Source: Planctomycetaceae bacterium (lineage in GTDB: Bacteria > Planctomycetota > Phycisphaerae > Phycisphaerales > SM1A02). From it: 38,657 bases of DNA. A program made the position numbers and the translations under genes. Location: the NCBI GenBank assembly GCA_002685335.1, contig NYWY01000014.1, positions 19,017-57,673 on the forward strand. The letters run 5' to 3'. The number at the start of each line of letters is the position of its first letter. Position 1 is the stretch's first letter. The notes beneath the pieces were generated by a model, which saw only the letters and a list, made by a program, of their open reading frames with translations, did no database searches and was not told where the DNA came from. Shown here one piece after another: positions 24,953 through 35,086 of the stretch.

Positions 24953-25780
24953 ATGTCCAGCGTGCTCGACGAGATCGTGGCCCGAAAGAGGGTCGAAGTG
25001 GAAAAAGCCCGAGCGAGGACTTCGCTCGAGGCGATCAAGGATCGCATCGCGGACCTGGAGCGGCCACGAAACTTCTTTCGGGCGGTGGTGGCCGACCGAA
25101 AACCGAGAAACTTTCGCGTGATCGCCGAAGTGAAGCGCAAGAGCCCCTCCGCGGGCGTGATCAGGGAGGACTTCGATCCTGCCGACATCGCCGAACGCTA
25201 CCACTCGGGCGGGGCGGCGGCGATCAGTTGCCTCACCGACGAGCATTACTTCGGAGGCGATCTCGGCTTCATCCAGCGGATCAAGCATCGGGTGCCTCTT
25301 CCGGTGCTCCGAAAAGACTTCATCGTCGACGAATATCAGGTCTGGGAATCCCGGGCGGCGGGCGCCGACGCGATCCTGCTGATCGCCGAATGTCTGAGCG
25401 AGGGTCAGGTGATCGATCTCCAGATCCTCGCCACCGAACTGGGGATGACGACCCTGGTCGAAGTCCACTCGGTCGACAATCTCTGCCGCATGCTCAATCA
25501 CATCGGTTTCCCGCATTCGGGCTATTCGCTGCTCGGGATCAATAATCGGGATCTGGACACCATGACCACCGATCTTGCGCATACCTTCCGCATGCTCGAT
25601 CTGGTGGAGGATCCCCGGGTGCTGGTGAGCGAGTCCGGAATTCGGACCGGCGAGGATCTGCTCCGACTTCGCCAGCACGACATCAACATCGCCCTCGTGG
25701 GTGAGAACCTGATGCGGGAACCCGACCCCGGTGAAGCACTGGCCGAAATGCTTGCGATCGTCGATTCGCCCCCGGCCTGA
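24953..25780 (+). CDS. trpC: Indole-3-glycerol phosphate synthase
   Basis: 275 residues from ATG 24953, the first Met that fits the family N-terminus (SVLDEIVARKRVEVE). Active-site blocks are VIAEVKRKSPSAGVI, AISCLTDEHYFGGDL, PVLRKDFIVDEYQVWESRAA, LVEVHSVDNL, GINNRDLDTM and LVSESGIRTGEDL. It converts CdRP to indole-3-glycerol phosphate in tryptophan synthesis. No other trp genes are adjacent; trpC leads a run with zwf and pgl. Confidence 0.95.
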   Translation: MSSVLDEIVARKRVEVEKARARTSLEAIKDRIADLERPRNFFRAVVADRKPRNFRVIAEVKRKSPSAGVIREDFDPADIAERYHSGGAAAISCLTDEHYFGGDLGFIQRIKHRVPLPVLRKDFIVDEYQVWESRAAGADAILLIAECLSEGQVIDLQILATELGMTTLVEVHSVDNLCRMLNHIGFPHSGYSLLGINNRDLDTMTTDLAHTFRMLDLVEDPRVLVSESGIRTGEDLLRLRQHDINIALVGENLMREPDPGEALAEMLAIVDSPPA

Positions 25781-25810
25781 ATTCCGCCCGAACTCCTCGA
25801 GACGAACCGA

Positions 25811-27352
25811 ATGTCGATCCCAACGATCCCCGTCGATCCCTGCGTTCTCGTCATCTTCGGCGCGTCCGGCGATCTGACCGCCCGGAAGCTCGTACCGGCG
25901 ATGTACGAGATGGCGAAGGCCGGACTCCTTCCCTCCAACACCCGGATTCTCGGGGTGGCGCGGCGACAGAAGACGGACGATCAGTGGCGGCAGGAGCTCG
26001 AGCCCTGGCTCGCCCGGCACGACGACGGGATCGATCAGGAGGTCTGGCGGGACATCGCGAGCCGGATCCACTACCAGCCGGCGGACGCGACCACGGTGTC
26101 CGGGATGGATGCGGTGGCCAGGCGAGTCGCCGAACTCAACCGGTCGGCGGACACTGCAGGCAACGTGCTCTTCTTCCTGAGCGTCGCGAGTTCGCTCTAC
26201 GAACCGATCGTCGAGCGGATCGCGGCCGCGAACCTCGTGGTGGAGGGCAAACGCTGGTGCAGCATCGATCAATCGAATGCGAGCTGGCAGCGGATCATCG
26301 TCGAGAAACCCTTCGGTGAAGACGACCAGACGGCTCGGGCGCTCAACCGAACCCTGGGACGAGCCTTCGAGGAGGAGTCGATCTATCGGATCGATCACTA
26401 CCTCGCGAAGGAGATCGTGCAGAGCCTGCTGGTCTTCAGATTCGCCAACATCCTCTGGGAACCGGTCTGGAACCAGCAGTACATCGACCATGTCCAGATC
26501 AGCGCGGCGGAGACCGTGGGCGTCGGCCAGCGAACAGGCTTCTACGACCAGACCGGAGCCATCCGTGACATGATCCAGTCACACCTCTTCCAGGTGCTGG
26601 CGTTCGTGGCGATGGAACCTCCGACCGACTACACCCCCGGTCACATCCGGAACGAGAAGGTGAAGGTCACGGATGCGATCGCGATGACGCCGCGTGACCG
26701 GGTCGCGGAATACTGCGCCCTGGGTCAGTACGCGGCCGACGGGGCCGACGATCCCGGGTACGCCGCCAGCGAGGGCGTGGCGCCGGGCTCGACCACGGAG
26801 ACCTTCGCGGCGCTTCATCTTCAATTCGAGAACTGGCGATGGGCGGGTACGCCGTTCTACCTCCGCAGTGGAAAGCGGATGGCGGAGAAGCGCACCGAAG
26901 TGGTGGTGCAATTCAAGCCACCCGCGGCGAATCTGTTCCGCAAGCTTCCGATCTCCGCCGACGCGAAGCACCTCGAACCGAACCGGCTGGTCTTCTCGAT
27001 CGCTCCGGAGGAACGGCTTTCGCTCCGATTCGAGACCAAGCGTCCCGGCATGGGCATCCAGATCGATCCGCTCGAGATGGCCGCGGCGCTGGATCGTGAT
27101 CCCGAGGAGCCGGTGGTCGAGGCATACGGACCCCTGATCATCGATGCGATGCGGGGAGATCAGACGCTCTTCAAGAGTCGGGTCGAAGTCGAGAGCGCGT
27201 GGGATGCGGTGATGCCGTTTCTCGACGAGGCCAGTGCCGAGGCGCGACGAGACATTCACGACAACTACGCCCCGGGAAGCTGGGGACCGGATTCCGCGAA
27301 GGCGATGCTCGCCCGGCATGGAAGACGATGGCACGAGGAGGACCGATCATGA
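25811..27352 (+). CDS. zwf: Glucose-6-phosphate 1-dehydrogenase
   Basis: 513 residues, normal length. The nucleotide-binding motif VIFGASGDLTARKLVPAMY is at the N-terminus. The catalytic block RIDHYLAKEIVQSLLVFRFAN carries the substrate-binding RIDHYxxKE and catalytic His. FYLRSGKRMAEKRTEV is typical of the C-terminal domain. It oxidises glucose 6-phosphate to 6-phosphogluconolactone with NAD(P)+. The stop overlaps the pgl start as ATGA, so the next step of the pathway is translationally coupled. Confidence 0.97.
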   Translation: MSIPTIPVDPCVLVIFGASGDLTARKLVPAMYEMAKAGLLPSNTRILGVARRQKTDDQWRQELEPWLARHDDGIDQEVWRDIASRIHYQPADATTVSGMDAVARRVAELNRSADTAGNVLFFLSVASSLYEPIVERIAAANLVVEGKRWCSIDQSNASWQRIIVEKPFGEDDQTARALNRTLGRAFEEESIYRIDHYLAKEIVQSLLVFRFANILWEPVWNQQYIDHVQISAAETVGVGQRTGFYDQTGAIRDMIQSHLFQVLAFVAMEPPTDYTPGHIRNEKVKVTDAIAMTPRDRVAEYCALGQYAADGADDPGYAASEGVAPGSTTETFAALHLQFENWRWAGTPFYLRSGKRMAEKRTEVVVQFKPPAANLFRKLPISADAKHLEPNRLVFSIAPEERLSLRFETKRPGMGIQIDPLEMAAALDRDPEEPVVEAYGPLIIDAMRGDQTLFKSRVEVESAWDAVMPFLDEASAEARRDIHDNYAPGSWGPDSAKAMLARHGRRWHEEDRS

Positions 27353-28131
27353 GTTACGACATCGAACCCGATCCATTCGAGGTGCCCTCGCTTCCAGGTG
27401 GCGTGAACGTGGCGGCGGACGAGGAGGACGCGCAGGAGCGCCTGGGACGTGATCTGCTCGCCGCGGCGAAGCATGCGGTCGGCCGTCGCGGCATCTTCCA
27501 TCTCGCCTTGTCGGGAGGTGGCACGCCCATGCCTTTCTATCGGCGGCTGATGATCGATCCACTCTTTCGTGACATGCCGTGGAGCCGGACGCATCTCTGG
27601 ATCGTCGACGAGCGGCGAGCGCCCTTCGACAGCGACACCAACAACTACAAGCACATCCACGAGTTGATCGTCGAGCATTCGGATCTTCCCGCCGCGAACG
27701 CCCATCCGATGCCGGTGGACCGGGAGGATGCGGCGGAGGTCTACGAGCAGGAACTTCGGGAGACCCTGGCCCTCGGCGGTTCCCTCGGAGACACCGATCG
27801 CGATCGGCTCGACTTCGTGATGCTCGGCATGGGGCCCGACGGTCACACCGCCAGCCTCTTTCCGCACACCGAGGCGTTGAACGAGGAGGAACGGTGGGTG
27901 GTCGACAACGACGGAGCGAGCGTCGTCCCGCCACCGCGGGTGACCATGACCTATCCGCTGATCAACGCGGCTCGTACCGTCGTCTTCTACGTGCTGGGTT
28001 CGGGGAAGGCGTCGATGATCGATCGCATCGCCACCGGAACCGACGGATTCGAGACCCTTCCCTGCAAGGGGATCCGTCCGACCGCGGGCGAACTGGTCTG
28101 GTATCTCGACCAGGCTTCCTGTGGCGGTTGA
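27349..28131 (+). CDS. pgl: 6-phosphogluconolactonase
   Basis: 260 residues. ATG 27349 overlaps the zwf stop and has GAGGAGG upstream. Family motifs are FHLALSGGGTPMPFY, HLWIVDERRAPFDSDTNNYK, and FVMLGMGPDGHTASLFP, which match the DevB-type lactonase active site. It hydrolyses the product of Zwf to 6-phosphogluconate. The upstream extension of the open frame into zwf is not coding. Confidence 0.95.
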   Translation: MSYDIEPDPFEVPSLPGGVNVAADEEDAQERLGRDLLAAAKHAVGRRGIFHLALSGGGTPMPFYRRLMIDPLFRDMPWSRTHLWIVDERRAPFDSDTNNYKHIHELIVEHSDLPAANAHPMPVDREDAAEVYEQELRETLALGGSLGDTDRDRLDFVMLGMGPDGHTASLFPHTEALNEEERWVVDNDGASVVPPPRVTMTYPLINAARTVVFYVLGSGKASMIDRIATGTDGFETLPCKGIRPTAGELVWYLDQASCGG

Positions 28132-28148
28132 ATCGACGCGTCGTCCGG

Positions 28149-28559
28149 TCAGGATCTCGCGTTCAGCCAGTCCTGCAGGATGGTGGCCGCGGCGACGGCG
28201 TCCTGGATCTTCTTCTTCCCCTTTCGGGTGAGGCCGGAACCCTTGAGGGTCTCATCGGCCTCGAAGCTCGACAACCGTTCATCGTGAAATTCGACCGGCA
28301 GGCCGGTCCGGGTGGCCAGGGCGGCACCGAACGCCCTCGCGGCGATCGCTCGCGGGCCTTCCGTATCGTCCATGTTGATCGGGAGCCCGACGACCACGAG
28401 GTCCGCGCCATGATCCTCGATCGCTCTGGCGATCTTCTCCATTCGGAGTTCGGCGTTCCGTTCGACCAGGACCGAAAGCGGCTGGACCAGTCGAACGACG
28501 TCGTCGCCGGCGGCGAGGCCGGTCCGGACGTCGCCGAGGTCGACGCAGAGCACTCTCAA
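28149..28559 (-). CDS. ruvX: Holliday-junction resolvase-like RuvX (YqgF)
   Basis: 136 residues from TTG 28559 (MRVLCVDLGDVRTG), close to the usual 138; GTG 28553 is an alternative. RNase H-like motifs are CVDLGDVRTGLA, VVVGLPINMDDTEGPRA and FHDERLSSFEA, which carry the catalytic acidic residues. The family acts in 16S rRNA 5' end processing and may resolve junctions. It lies 13 bases after the guanylyltransferase gene, with ruvA in the same leftward run. Confidence 0.9.
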   Translation of the reverse strand: MRVLCVDLGDVRTGLAAGDDVVRLVQPLSVLVERNAELRMEKIARAIEDHGADLVVVGLPINMDDTEGPRAIAARAFGAALATRTGLPVEFHDERLSSFEADETLKGSGLTRKGKKKIQDAVAAATILQDWLNARS

Positions 28560-28572
28560 AGGACGTCGCCCC

Positions 28573-29658
28573 TCATCGAAGATTCTCCGGGACCATGCCC
28601 GCCATGTCCTTGACCTTCTGGGCGTCCTCGGTCCGGCAGATGAGGGTCGCATCCTTCGTATGGACGATGACCAGGTCTTCACAGCCGACCGTGCAGATGC
28701 GGTGATCGGTGTCCTCGCTGAAGACCAACAGGTTCTTCGACTCGATGTCGGTGTGGGCGGTGCCGGGGGTCGCGCGGTTTCCGTGTTCGTCGGGGGGCAC
28801 CGTCTCGCCGAGGCTCGGCCAGCTGCCGACGTCGATCCACGAGAGTTCCATCGGGACCACCGCGATGGAGATTCGATCGTCCGCGGCGGCGGGCTCCATC
28901 AGACCGTAGTCGACGCTGATCTTCTTCAAGTCGGGATAGATCGCTTCGAGGGTGGCGGTGCGTTGAGGGGAGTTCCAGGCCGCGGCGATGCGTTGGAGTC
29001 CTTCGAGGGTCGCGGGTTCGAGACGGCCGATCGTCTCCAGAACCGTGCGGGCGTGGAAGACGAACATTCCGCTGTTCCAGCCGAAGTTCCCCGCTTCAAG
29101 GTAGGCCTCGGCGGTTTCACGGTCGGGCTTCTCGACGAAGCGAGTCGCCTGGAAGCAGCCGTCATGTCCTTCGATGGCATCTCCGCGCTCGACGTATCCG
29201 AAGCCGGTCGCGGGATGCGTCGGGGTGATGGCGAACGTGGCGAAACGCGAAGGATCCTCCTCGACCAGCCGGAAACCGGCATCGAGGCGATCGGCGAAGA
29301 TCGATTCCGGCTCGATGAGATGATCGGCGGTGAGTACCGCGAAGATCGCATCCGGATCGGTCGACGCGAGTACCGCGGCGGTCAGGCCGACGGCGTTGAG
29401 CGTGTCGCGGCCACAGGGTTCCCCCAGAATTCGTTCATCGTCGATCGCGGGCACCGCGGTTCGAACCTGCGCCCGGAATCGTTCTCCGGTGCAGATCCAT
29501 CGTCGATCGGCGTCCACCACGTCACCGAGGCGGTCACTGGCGATCTCCAGCAGGCTTCGACCGTCGATGAGCGGAACCAGCTGCTTGGGGCGCTGAGATC
29601 GGCTCACCGGCCAGAGTCGGGTGCCGGAACCGCCGGCCATGATCATTGCGTGTCGCAT
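28573..29658 (-). CDS. manC: Mannose-1-phosphate guanylyltransferase
   Basis: 361 residues, a single-domain enzyme without the C-terminal isomerase part. The nucleotidyltransferase signature IMAGGSGTRLWPVSRSQRPK is at the N-terminus. ADHLIEPE, TGFGYVERGDAI, FVEKPDRETAEAYL, NSGMFVF and SWIDVGSWPSL follow in family order. It makes GDP-mannose from GTP and mannose 1-phosphate for glycan synthesis. The family assignment is strong; nucleotide preference (GTP) is inferred from the family. Confidence 0.92.
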   Translation of the reverse strand: MRHAMIMAGGSGTRLWPVSRSQRPKQLVPLIDGRSLLEIASDRLGDVVDADRRWICTGERFRAQVRTAVPAIDDERILGEPCGRDTLNAVGLTAAVLASTDPDAIFAVLTADHLIEPESIFADRLDAGFRLVEEDPSRFATFAITPTHPATGFGYVERGDAIEGHDGCFQATRFVEKPDRETAEAYLEAGNFGWNSGMFVFHARTVLETIGRLEPATLEGLQRIAAAWNSPQRTATLEAIYPDLKKISVDYGLMEPAAADDRISIAVVPMELSWIDVGSWPSLGETVPPDEHGNRATPGTAHTDIESKNLLVFSEDTDHRICTVGCEDLVIVHTKDATLICRTEDAQKVKDMAGMVPENLR

Positions 29659-29687
29659 CCGTGTAGAACCTCTTTTCGCGGGCGTGT

Positions 29688-30338
29688 TCAGCCGACCAGT
29701 TCCTTGAGTCGCAGGGCGGCCGCCACCAGGGCGTCACTCTCGTCGATCGACGGATCGGCTCGGCGGGCCCGCTCGACCAGATCCGCGGCGACCACGCGGC
29801 TTTCACCCAGTTGCACCAGCACGAGGATCGCATCCCGGGCGGCGTCCCCTGCGACCGAATCATTTGAATCGCCGGTGGACCCGCCGGGTTCAAGACCGGT
29901 GGCGAGCCCGGGCAGCATCTGTTCCACCTTTTCGGCGAGGTCGAGGACGATGGTCTCGGCGGTCTTCTTCCCGATTTCGGGGAGCGCACGCAGGGTGTCG
30001 GTGTCCTTTTCGGCGACTGCCCGGGCCACGGTCGCGAGCGGCATGGCCAGGGCCCGGAGGGCCTTGCGGTAACCGATGCCCTTGACCGAAGTCAGGAGTT
30101 CGAAGAAGGATCGATCGGGTTCGCTCGTGAAGCCGACCAGCCGGGGGCGGAAGACCGCACCGTTGGCCTGGCTCTCCAGGTAGTGGAGCAGCACGAATTC
30201 CACCGGCTCCCCGACCGAGAGTCGGAGACGGGCGGCATCTCCCGAGGGTACGAGCACCTCGTAGTCCAGGGGACCGACGGTGACCGCGGCGACATGGTCG
30301 CCGACATGTCGTAATTCACCTCGAATTCGGTCGAGCAT
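29688..30338 (-). CDS. ruvA: Holliday junction branch migration protein RuvA
   Basis: 216 residues. The N-terminal OB domain ([13 protein letters not shown] ... YEVLVPSGD) is followed by two helix-hairpin-helix motifs, [20 protein letters not shown] and [20 protein letters not shown] flexible linker (about 150-165) leads to the RuvB-binding C-terminal domain ending [14 protein letters not shown]. RuvA binds the junction and loads RuvB. Neither ruvB nor ruvC is in the window. It sits upstream of the guanylyltransferase with a 29-base gap. Confidence 0.95.
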   Translation of the reverse strand: MLDRIRGELRHVGDHVAAVTVGPLDYEVLVPSGDAARLRLSVGEPVEFVLLHYLESQANGAVFRPRLVGFTSEPDRSFFELLTSVKGIGYRKALRALAMPLATVARAVAEKDTDTLRALPEIGKKTAETIVLDLAEKVEQMLPGLATGLEPGGSTGDSNDSVAGDAARDAILVLVQLGESRVVAADLVERARRADPSIDESDALVAAALRLKELVG

Positions 30339-30389
30339 GATCGGACTGTACCGAGGCCCGTGCCCGGCGGTCTCTCCCCGACACCGGTT

Positions 30390-31187
30390 TCACCACTGGT
30401 TCTCGTCCTGGGAATTCTCGATCTCGGATCGGTCGATCATGCTCTCCTCGTTCGTTGGCCATCCGCAGTGGGCCACCAGCGCCTCTCGGAGTCGATCCGC
30501 GGCTTCATGGGGATCCTTCACATCCTTGAGATCGAAGATCCCGACCACCTCCACCACGGTGTGGGAACGGCGGAAAATGGAGCCGAACGCGGTCGGGGTG
30601 TAGGGAACGCCGTGAATGTGAAGCAGGAGCACCGGGGCCTTGCTCAGGCGGGCGACCAGCCCGACTCCGGCCTGAAAAGGACGAATCTCGCCCGGAGGTC
30701 GGGCGATGGCGCCTTCGGCGAAGATCCCGATCAGGCCGCCGTCCTTGAGGTGTCGGACCGCGGTTCGAACGATCGAAGAGTCCTGGGATCCGTAGCGAAC
30801 CGGAAGAATCCGCCCGGTCTTCCAGACGGGGGCGAGGACCGGAGTCATCATCCCGGCCCACATCATCCAGCGAATGAATCGTCGAATCCCCGCCTGGACC
30901 ATCAGAGGGTCGATGCCAGCGGCATGATTGGCGACCACGATCCCGGCGCCCCGGTCGCCCTCCCGGAACGGAGCGGGGAGATTCTCGAATCCGACGAGGC
31001 GAAGTCGGTGCCACCACCCGACGTAGGCCACGTTGATGAGATCGAGAAATCCGGCGGCGGGGCTGTCCCCGAGGCGGAGGGCGAGTCGACGGCGGATCTC
31101 CCGCGTCGCGGCGGGCACCACGGCCATCCAGAACACCACCCAGGCGATTCCGACGATTCCGACGAGGATCCAGAGGGTGGCCGTCAT
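30390..31187 (-). CDS. PlsC-like 1-acyl-glycerol-3-phosphate acyltransferase
   Basis: 265 residues with an N-terminal membrane helix ([20 protein letters not shown]). The acyltransferase motif HX4D is seen in [13 protein letters not shown]. Motif III appears as [14 protein letters not shown] in place of the more usual FPEG. Then [20 protein letters not shown]. It likely transfers an acyl chain to lysophosphatidate or a related lipid at the inner membrane. The C-terminal 25 residues are polar and extra. GGAGG lies 11 bases upstream on the - strand, within a palindrome. Confidence 0.85.
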   Translation of the reverse strand: MTATLWILVGIVGIAWVVFWMAVVPAATREIRRRLALRLGDSPAAGFLDLINVAYVGWWHRLRLVGFENLPAPFREGDRGAGIVVANHAAGIDPLMVQAGIRRFIRWMMWAGMMTPVLAPVWKTGRILPVRYGSQDSSIVRTAVRHLKDGGLIGIFAEGAIARPPGEIRPFQAGVGLVARLSKAPVLLLHIHGVPYTPTAFGSIFRRSHTVVEVVGIFDLKDVKDPHEAADRLREALVAHCGWPTNEESMIDRSEIENSQDENQW

Positions 31188-31385
31188 GATGCGAGGAGCC
31201 TCCGCGGAGGAATGAGTGCCGTCAAGCCGTGGATGATCGTTCGACGGAGGGGAGGAGACGAACGGTGCCGCAAGGCAACGCTATCATGTCGCAAGTTTGC
31301 GCTCGTCGGGCCGCCCGGGCTCGTCGCGATCAAGACCCTCGCGTTCTCAGGCTCACGACGCCCCTCACTCAGGCGGATCCCCTCG
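31188..31385. other. Divergent spacer between plsC-like gene and carB
   Basis: 198 bases holding the start regions of both genes. A 12-bp perfect palindrome CCTCCGCGGAGG lies at 31199-31210, 11 bases before the acyltransferase start, and includes its GGAGG, so pairing could mask that site. No clear -35/-10 pair is visible for either gene. Confidence 0.35.
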
Positions 31386-34300
31386 ATGCCCAAGCGGGAA
31401 GACCTCACCACGATCCTCCTCCTCGGTTCCGGCCCGATCGTGATCGGGCAGGGCTGCGAATTCGACTATTCCGGCACCCAGGCCTGCAAGGCACTCCGCG
31501 AGGAGGGCTATCGGGTGGTGCTGGTCAACTCGAATCCGGCGACGATCATGACCGATCCAGCCTTCAGCGATCGAACCTACATCGAGCCGATCACGCCCGA
31601 ATCGATTCGTCGGGTCATCGAGCGGGAGAAGGAGCTGGGGACGCCGATCGATGCGATCCTTCCGACGCTCGGGGGGCAGACCGGACTCAACTGCGCCTGC
31701 GAGCTCTGGGATCAGGGGGTCCTCCAGGAGCACCAGGTCGAGATGATCGGAGCCGACCGAGAGGTCATTCGTCGGGCCGAGGATCGCGAGGCCTTCCAGA
31801 AGGTGGTGGACGCGGTCGGGCTCTCCAACCCCGAATCCCGCACCGTCACCACGGTCGAAGATGCCATCGACTTTCTCGACCAGATCGGTCTGCCGGCGAT
31901 CGTTCGTCCGGCGTTCACGCTCGGTGGCACCGGGGGTGGAGTCGCCTGGAACCGCGAGGAATACGAAGAGATCGTTCGCAGCGGCATCAAGGCCTCGATG
32001 ATCGGGCAGGTCCAGGTCGATCGTTCCCTCCTCGGATGGAAGGAATATGAACTGGAAGTGGTGCGTGACCGGGCGGACAACTGCGTCGTGGTCTGCGGGA
32101 TCGAGAACATCGACGCGATGGGGGTCCACACCGGAGATTCGATCACGGTCGCCCCGATCATGACCTTGTCGGACAAGGAATACCAGCGGCTCCGGGACGG
32201 GGCCTTCGCGATCATGCGCGAGGTGGGGGTCGATACCGGCGGATCCAACGTGCAGTTCGCGGTCAATCCCGAGAACGGGGACGTCGTGGTGGTCGAGATG
32301 AACCCCCGGGTCTCCCGAAGTTCGGCCCTGGCGTCCAAGGCGACCGGGTTTCCGATCGCCCGGATCGCCGCCAAACTTGCAGTCGGCTACACCCTCGACG
32401 AATTGCGAAACGACATCACCGGAACGACCTCGGCGTGCTTCGAGCCGTCGATCGACTACGTGGTCGTGAAGATGCCTCGGTGGACGTTCGAGAAGTTCCC
32501 CGAGGCGGACGAGACCCTGACCACCCAGATGAAGTCGGTGGGAGAGGGGATGTCGATCGGGCGCACCTTCAAGGAAGCCTTGCAGAAGGCGATCCGTTCC
32601 ATGGAGGTCAAGCGATTCGGTCTCGGGCTGGACGCCAACGACTGGTGGCTGCAGGCCCGACGGGCCGAGGATTCCGAGACGATCGCCCACTGGCCGGTCG
32701 CGGAGGAGACGTTGGTCCGGAAGCTCTCGGTTCCCAGTCAGGGTCGCCTCTACTACGTGCGTTACGCTTTCAAGGCGGGCTGGACGCTGGAGCGGATCCG
32801 GGCGTTGACCGGCATCGACCCCTGGTATCTCGATCAGATTGCCCAGCTGGTCGAATTCGAGGACCGACTGGTCGAACACGAATCCTTCGACACCGTGCCG
32901 GCGGAGCTCCTGTTCGAGGCGAAGCGGCTCGGGTACTCCGACCCCCAGCTCGCCAACCTCTGGCTCGGCGGCATCTCGACCACCACGATTCTGGAAGCGA
33001 GACGACGACGCAAGTCACTCGGGGTGGAGCCGGTCTTCAAACTGGTCGATACCTGCGCCGCGGAATTCGAGGCGGTCACGCCGTACTTCTATTCGACCTA
33101 CGAGCCGGAACATCGGATGCTCGGCGACGACGGAGAAATCCGGTCGGTGCGCAACGATGAAGCGCGGATCGGTGATCGACCGAAGATCGTGATCCTCGGC
33201 GGCGGACCGAATCGGGTCGGACAGGGGATCGAGTTCGATTACTGCTGTTGTCAGGCCAGTTTCGCGGCGGCGGAGATGGGCTTCGAGTCCGTCATGGTGA
33301 ATTCCAATCCCGAGACGGTTTCGACCGACTACGACACCAGTGACCAGCTGTTCTTCGAGCCCCTGACCCTGGAGGACGTCCTCGACATCGTGGAGCGCCT
33401 CAATGGTGGCGGGGTCGAAGATCCGGATCGATCCGGTGGGGTGGTGGGCGTGATCGTGCAATACGGTGGCCAGACGCCGCTGAACCTCGCCCACGGACTG
33501 GTGGCGGCCGGGGTCCCGCTCATCGGTACCGGGCTCGATTCGATCGACCTTGCGGAAGATCGTGACCGTTTCAAGGCGGTGCTCGACGAACTCGATCTCG
33601 TGCAGCCGGAGAACGGCATCGCGCAGTCGCTCGAAGAGGCGGTGGAGATCGCGGCTCGCATCGGCTACCCGGTGCTCGTCCGACCCAGTTACGTGCTCGG
33701 TGGTCGTGGCATGGAGACCTGTTACGACGAGTCGGCGCTCACGCGATACATGGTGGCGGCCGTGGGAGCGAGCGATCTGCACGACGCTCCGGTCCTGATC
33801 GATCGCTTTCTCGGGGACGCGGTCGAAGTCGACGTCGACGTCATCGCGGATTTCGAGCCGCACGAGGATTCGAGAGCGGCGATGCTCGATCTGGCCGATC
33901 ATCCGTCGCGGGCCCTGGTCTGCGGGGTCATGGAGCACATCGAGGAGGCCGGGGTGCATTCCGGGGATTCCGGCTGCACGATTCCTCCCTATTCGCTCTC
34001 GGACGAGATCGTGGAGGAGATCAAGGATCAGGCCCGTCGTCTTGCCAAGAGGCTTCGGGTCCGAGGTCTCATGAACCTCCAGCTGGCGGTCAAGGATGGT
34101 CGTATCTACATCCTCGAGGTCAACCCGCGGGCCAGTCGAACGGCACCGTTCGTCTCCAAGGCCAAGGGCGTCCCGTGGCCGCAACTCGCGGCGAAGGTGA
34201 TGATGGGGGCGTCGTTGGATTCCCTCGAGGTGGATGAAGTTCCGGATGCCGGCTTCTACGCGGTCAAGGAACCGGTCTTCCCCTTCAGCAAGTTCCCGGG

Positions 34301-34883
34301 AGTCGATGTGATTCTCGGCCCGGAGATGCGATCGACCGGTGAGGTGATGGGTGCGGACCGTTCACTCCCGCTCGCGTTCGCAAAGGCCTGCATGGGCGCC
34401 GGGATGGTGCTTCCCACCGAGGGGACGGTCTTCCTTTCGGTCCGGGACCAGGACAAGGACGCCGCGGTCGAGATCGCCCGCTCGCTTCGATCCATGGGAT
34501 TCCGAGTGGTTTCCACCGGTGGCACCCATGCGTACCTGAGGGATTTCGGGATCGATGTGGAGCCTCTCCCGAAGATCTCCGAGGGGCTTCGGCCGAACAT
34601 CCTCGACCTGATCGCGGACGGGGAGGTCTCGCTCATCCTCAATACCGCCACCCGCAAGGGCGCGGAAACCGACGAGGGCCGGATTCGGGCCACCGCGGTC
34701 AAGGCCGGCGTGACCATGATCACCACCGCCCCGGGGGCCCGGGCGTCGGTGCAGGCGATCGCGGCACTGAGGGCGGGAGAGTGGAACGTCGCGGCCACCC
34801 AGGATTATTTCCCGGAACTTTCCCGGCCGGATGCCCCGACCGGCACGCCCGAGAAGTCTGATTCCGTGGGTTGCCCCGGCTGA
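31386..34883 (+). CDS. carB: Carbamoyl-phosphate synthase large subunit
   Basis: 1165 residues from ATG 31386; upstream open frame is not coding. Two homologous ATP-grasp halves are clear: [20 protein letters not shown] in the first and [20 protein letters not shown] in the second, with [20 protein letters not shown] and [20 protein letters not shown] as matching catalytic blocks. An MGS-like regulatory domain ends the protein ([16 protein letters not shown], then [15 protein letters not shown]). It makes carbamoyl phosphate for arginine and pyrimidines with CarA, which is not nearby. It is some 90 residues longer than E. coli CarB, partly from an insertion of about 20 residues at 33851-33915 and a polar tail. 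Confidence 0.97.
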   Translation: MPKREDLTTILLLGSGPIVIGQGCEFDYSGTQACKALREEGYRVVLVNSNPATIMTDPAFSDRTYIEPITPESIRRVIEREKELGTPIDAILPTLGGQTGLNCACELWDQGVLQEHQVEMIGADREVIRRAEDREAFQKVVDAVGLSNPESRTVTTVEDAIDFLDQIGLPAIVRPAFTLGGTGGGVAWNREEYEEIVRSGIKASMIGQVQVDRSLLGWKEYELEVVRDRADNCVVVCGIENIDAMGVHTGDSITVAPIMTLSDKEYQRLRDGAFAIMREVGVDTGGSNVQFAVNPENGDVVVVEMNPRVSRSSALASKATGFPIARIAAKLAVGYTLDELRNDITGTTSACFEPSIDYVVVKMPRWTFEKFPEADETLTTQMKSVGEGMSIGRTFKEALQKAIRSMEVKRFGLGLDANDWWLQARRAEDSETIAHWPVAEETLVRKLSVPSQGRLYYVRYAFKAGWTLERIRALTGIDPWYLDQIAQLVEFEDRLVEHESFDTVPAELLFEAKRLGYSDPQLANLWLGGISTTTILEARRRRKSLGVEPVFKLVDTCAAEFEAVTPYFYSTYEPEHRMLGDDGEIRSVRNDEARIGDRPKIVILGGGPNRVGQGIEFDYCCCQASFAAAEMGFESVMVNSNPETVSTDYDTSDQLFFEPLTLEDVLDIVERLNGGGVEDPDRSGGVVGVIVQYGGQTPLNLAHGLVAAGVPLIGTGLDSIDLAEDRDRFKAVLDELDLVQPENGIAQSLEEAVEIAARIGYPVLVRPSYVLGGRGMETCYDESALTRYMVAAVGASDLHDAPVLIDRFLGDAVEVDVDVIADFEPHEDSRAAMLDLADHPSRALVCGVMEHIEEAGVHSGDSGCTIPPYSLSDEIVEEIKDQARRLAKRLRVRGLMNLQLAVKDGRIYILEVNPRASRTAPFVSKAKGVPWPQLAAKVMMGASLDSLEVDEVPDAGFYAVKEPVFPFSKFPGVDVILGPEMRSTGEVMGADRSLPLAFAKACMGAGMVLPTEGTVFLSVRDQDKDAAVEIARSLRSMGFRVVSTGGTHAYLRDFGIDVEPLPKISEGLRPNILDLIADGEVSLILNTATRKGAETDEGRIRATAVKAGVTMITTAPGARASVQAIAALRAGEWNVAATQDYFPELSRPDAPTGTPEKSDSVGCPG

Positions 34884-34909
34884 CACGGCCACGGGAACCC
34901 GGATCGTCG

Positions 34910-34928
34910 GCTCGGCGTTCCGCCGAGC
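34910..34928 (+). terminator. Hairpin after carB
   Basis: A perfect 8-bp stem GCTCGGCG / CGCCGAGC with a three-base loop lies 27 bases after the carB stop. No T-run follows, so termination is uncertain. The rest of 34884-35086 shows nothing else clear except CAGAGG before the nuoH start. Confidence 0.35.
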
Positions 34929-35086
34929 TCGAGATCGGGCTGGTTCCGGCGTCGAACCCGAGGTCCTCTCGCCGATAGACTCCCTATCCTGTCGACCCGT
35001 GGTTCGGGCCACCTCGACCCCAGACCGACTCCGCGTTCGTCCGCGGGGTCATCGATCGACCACTCCGGACTCTGCCAGAGGTTTTC

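Noticed and set aside
28660..30072. + strand frame of 470 codons opposite the guanylyltransferase and ruvA
   Set aside because: It spans two recognised genes in antisense and has low-complexity Arg/Gly/Ser composition.
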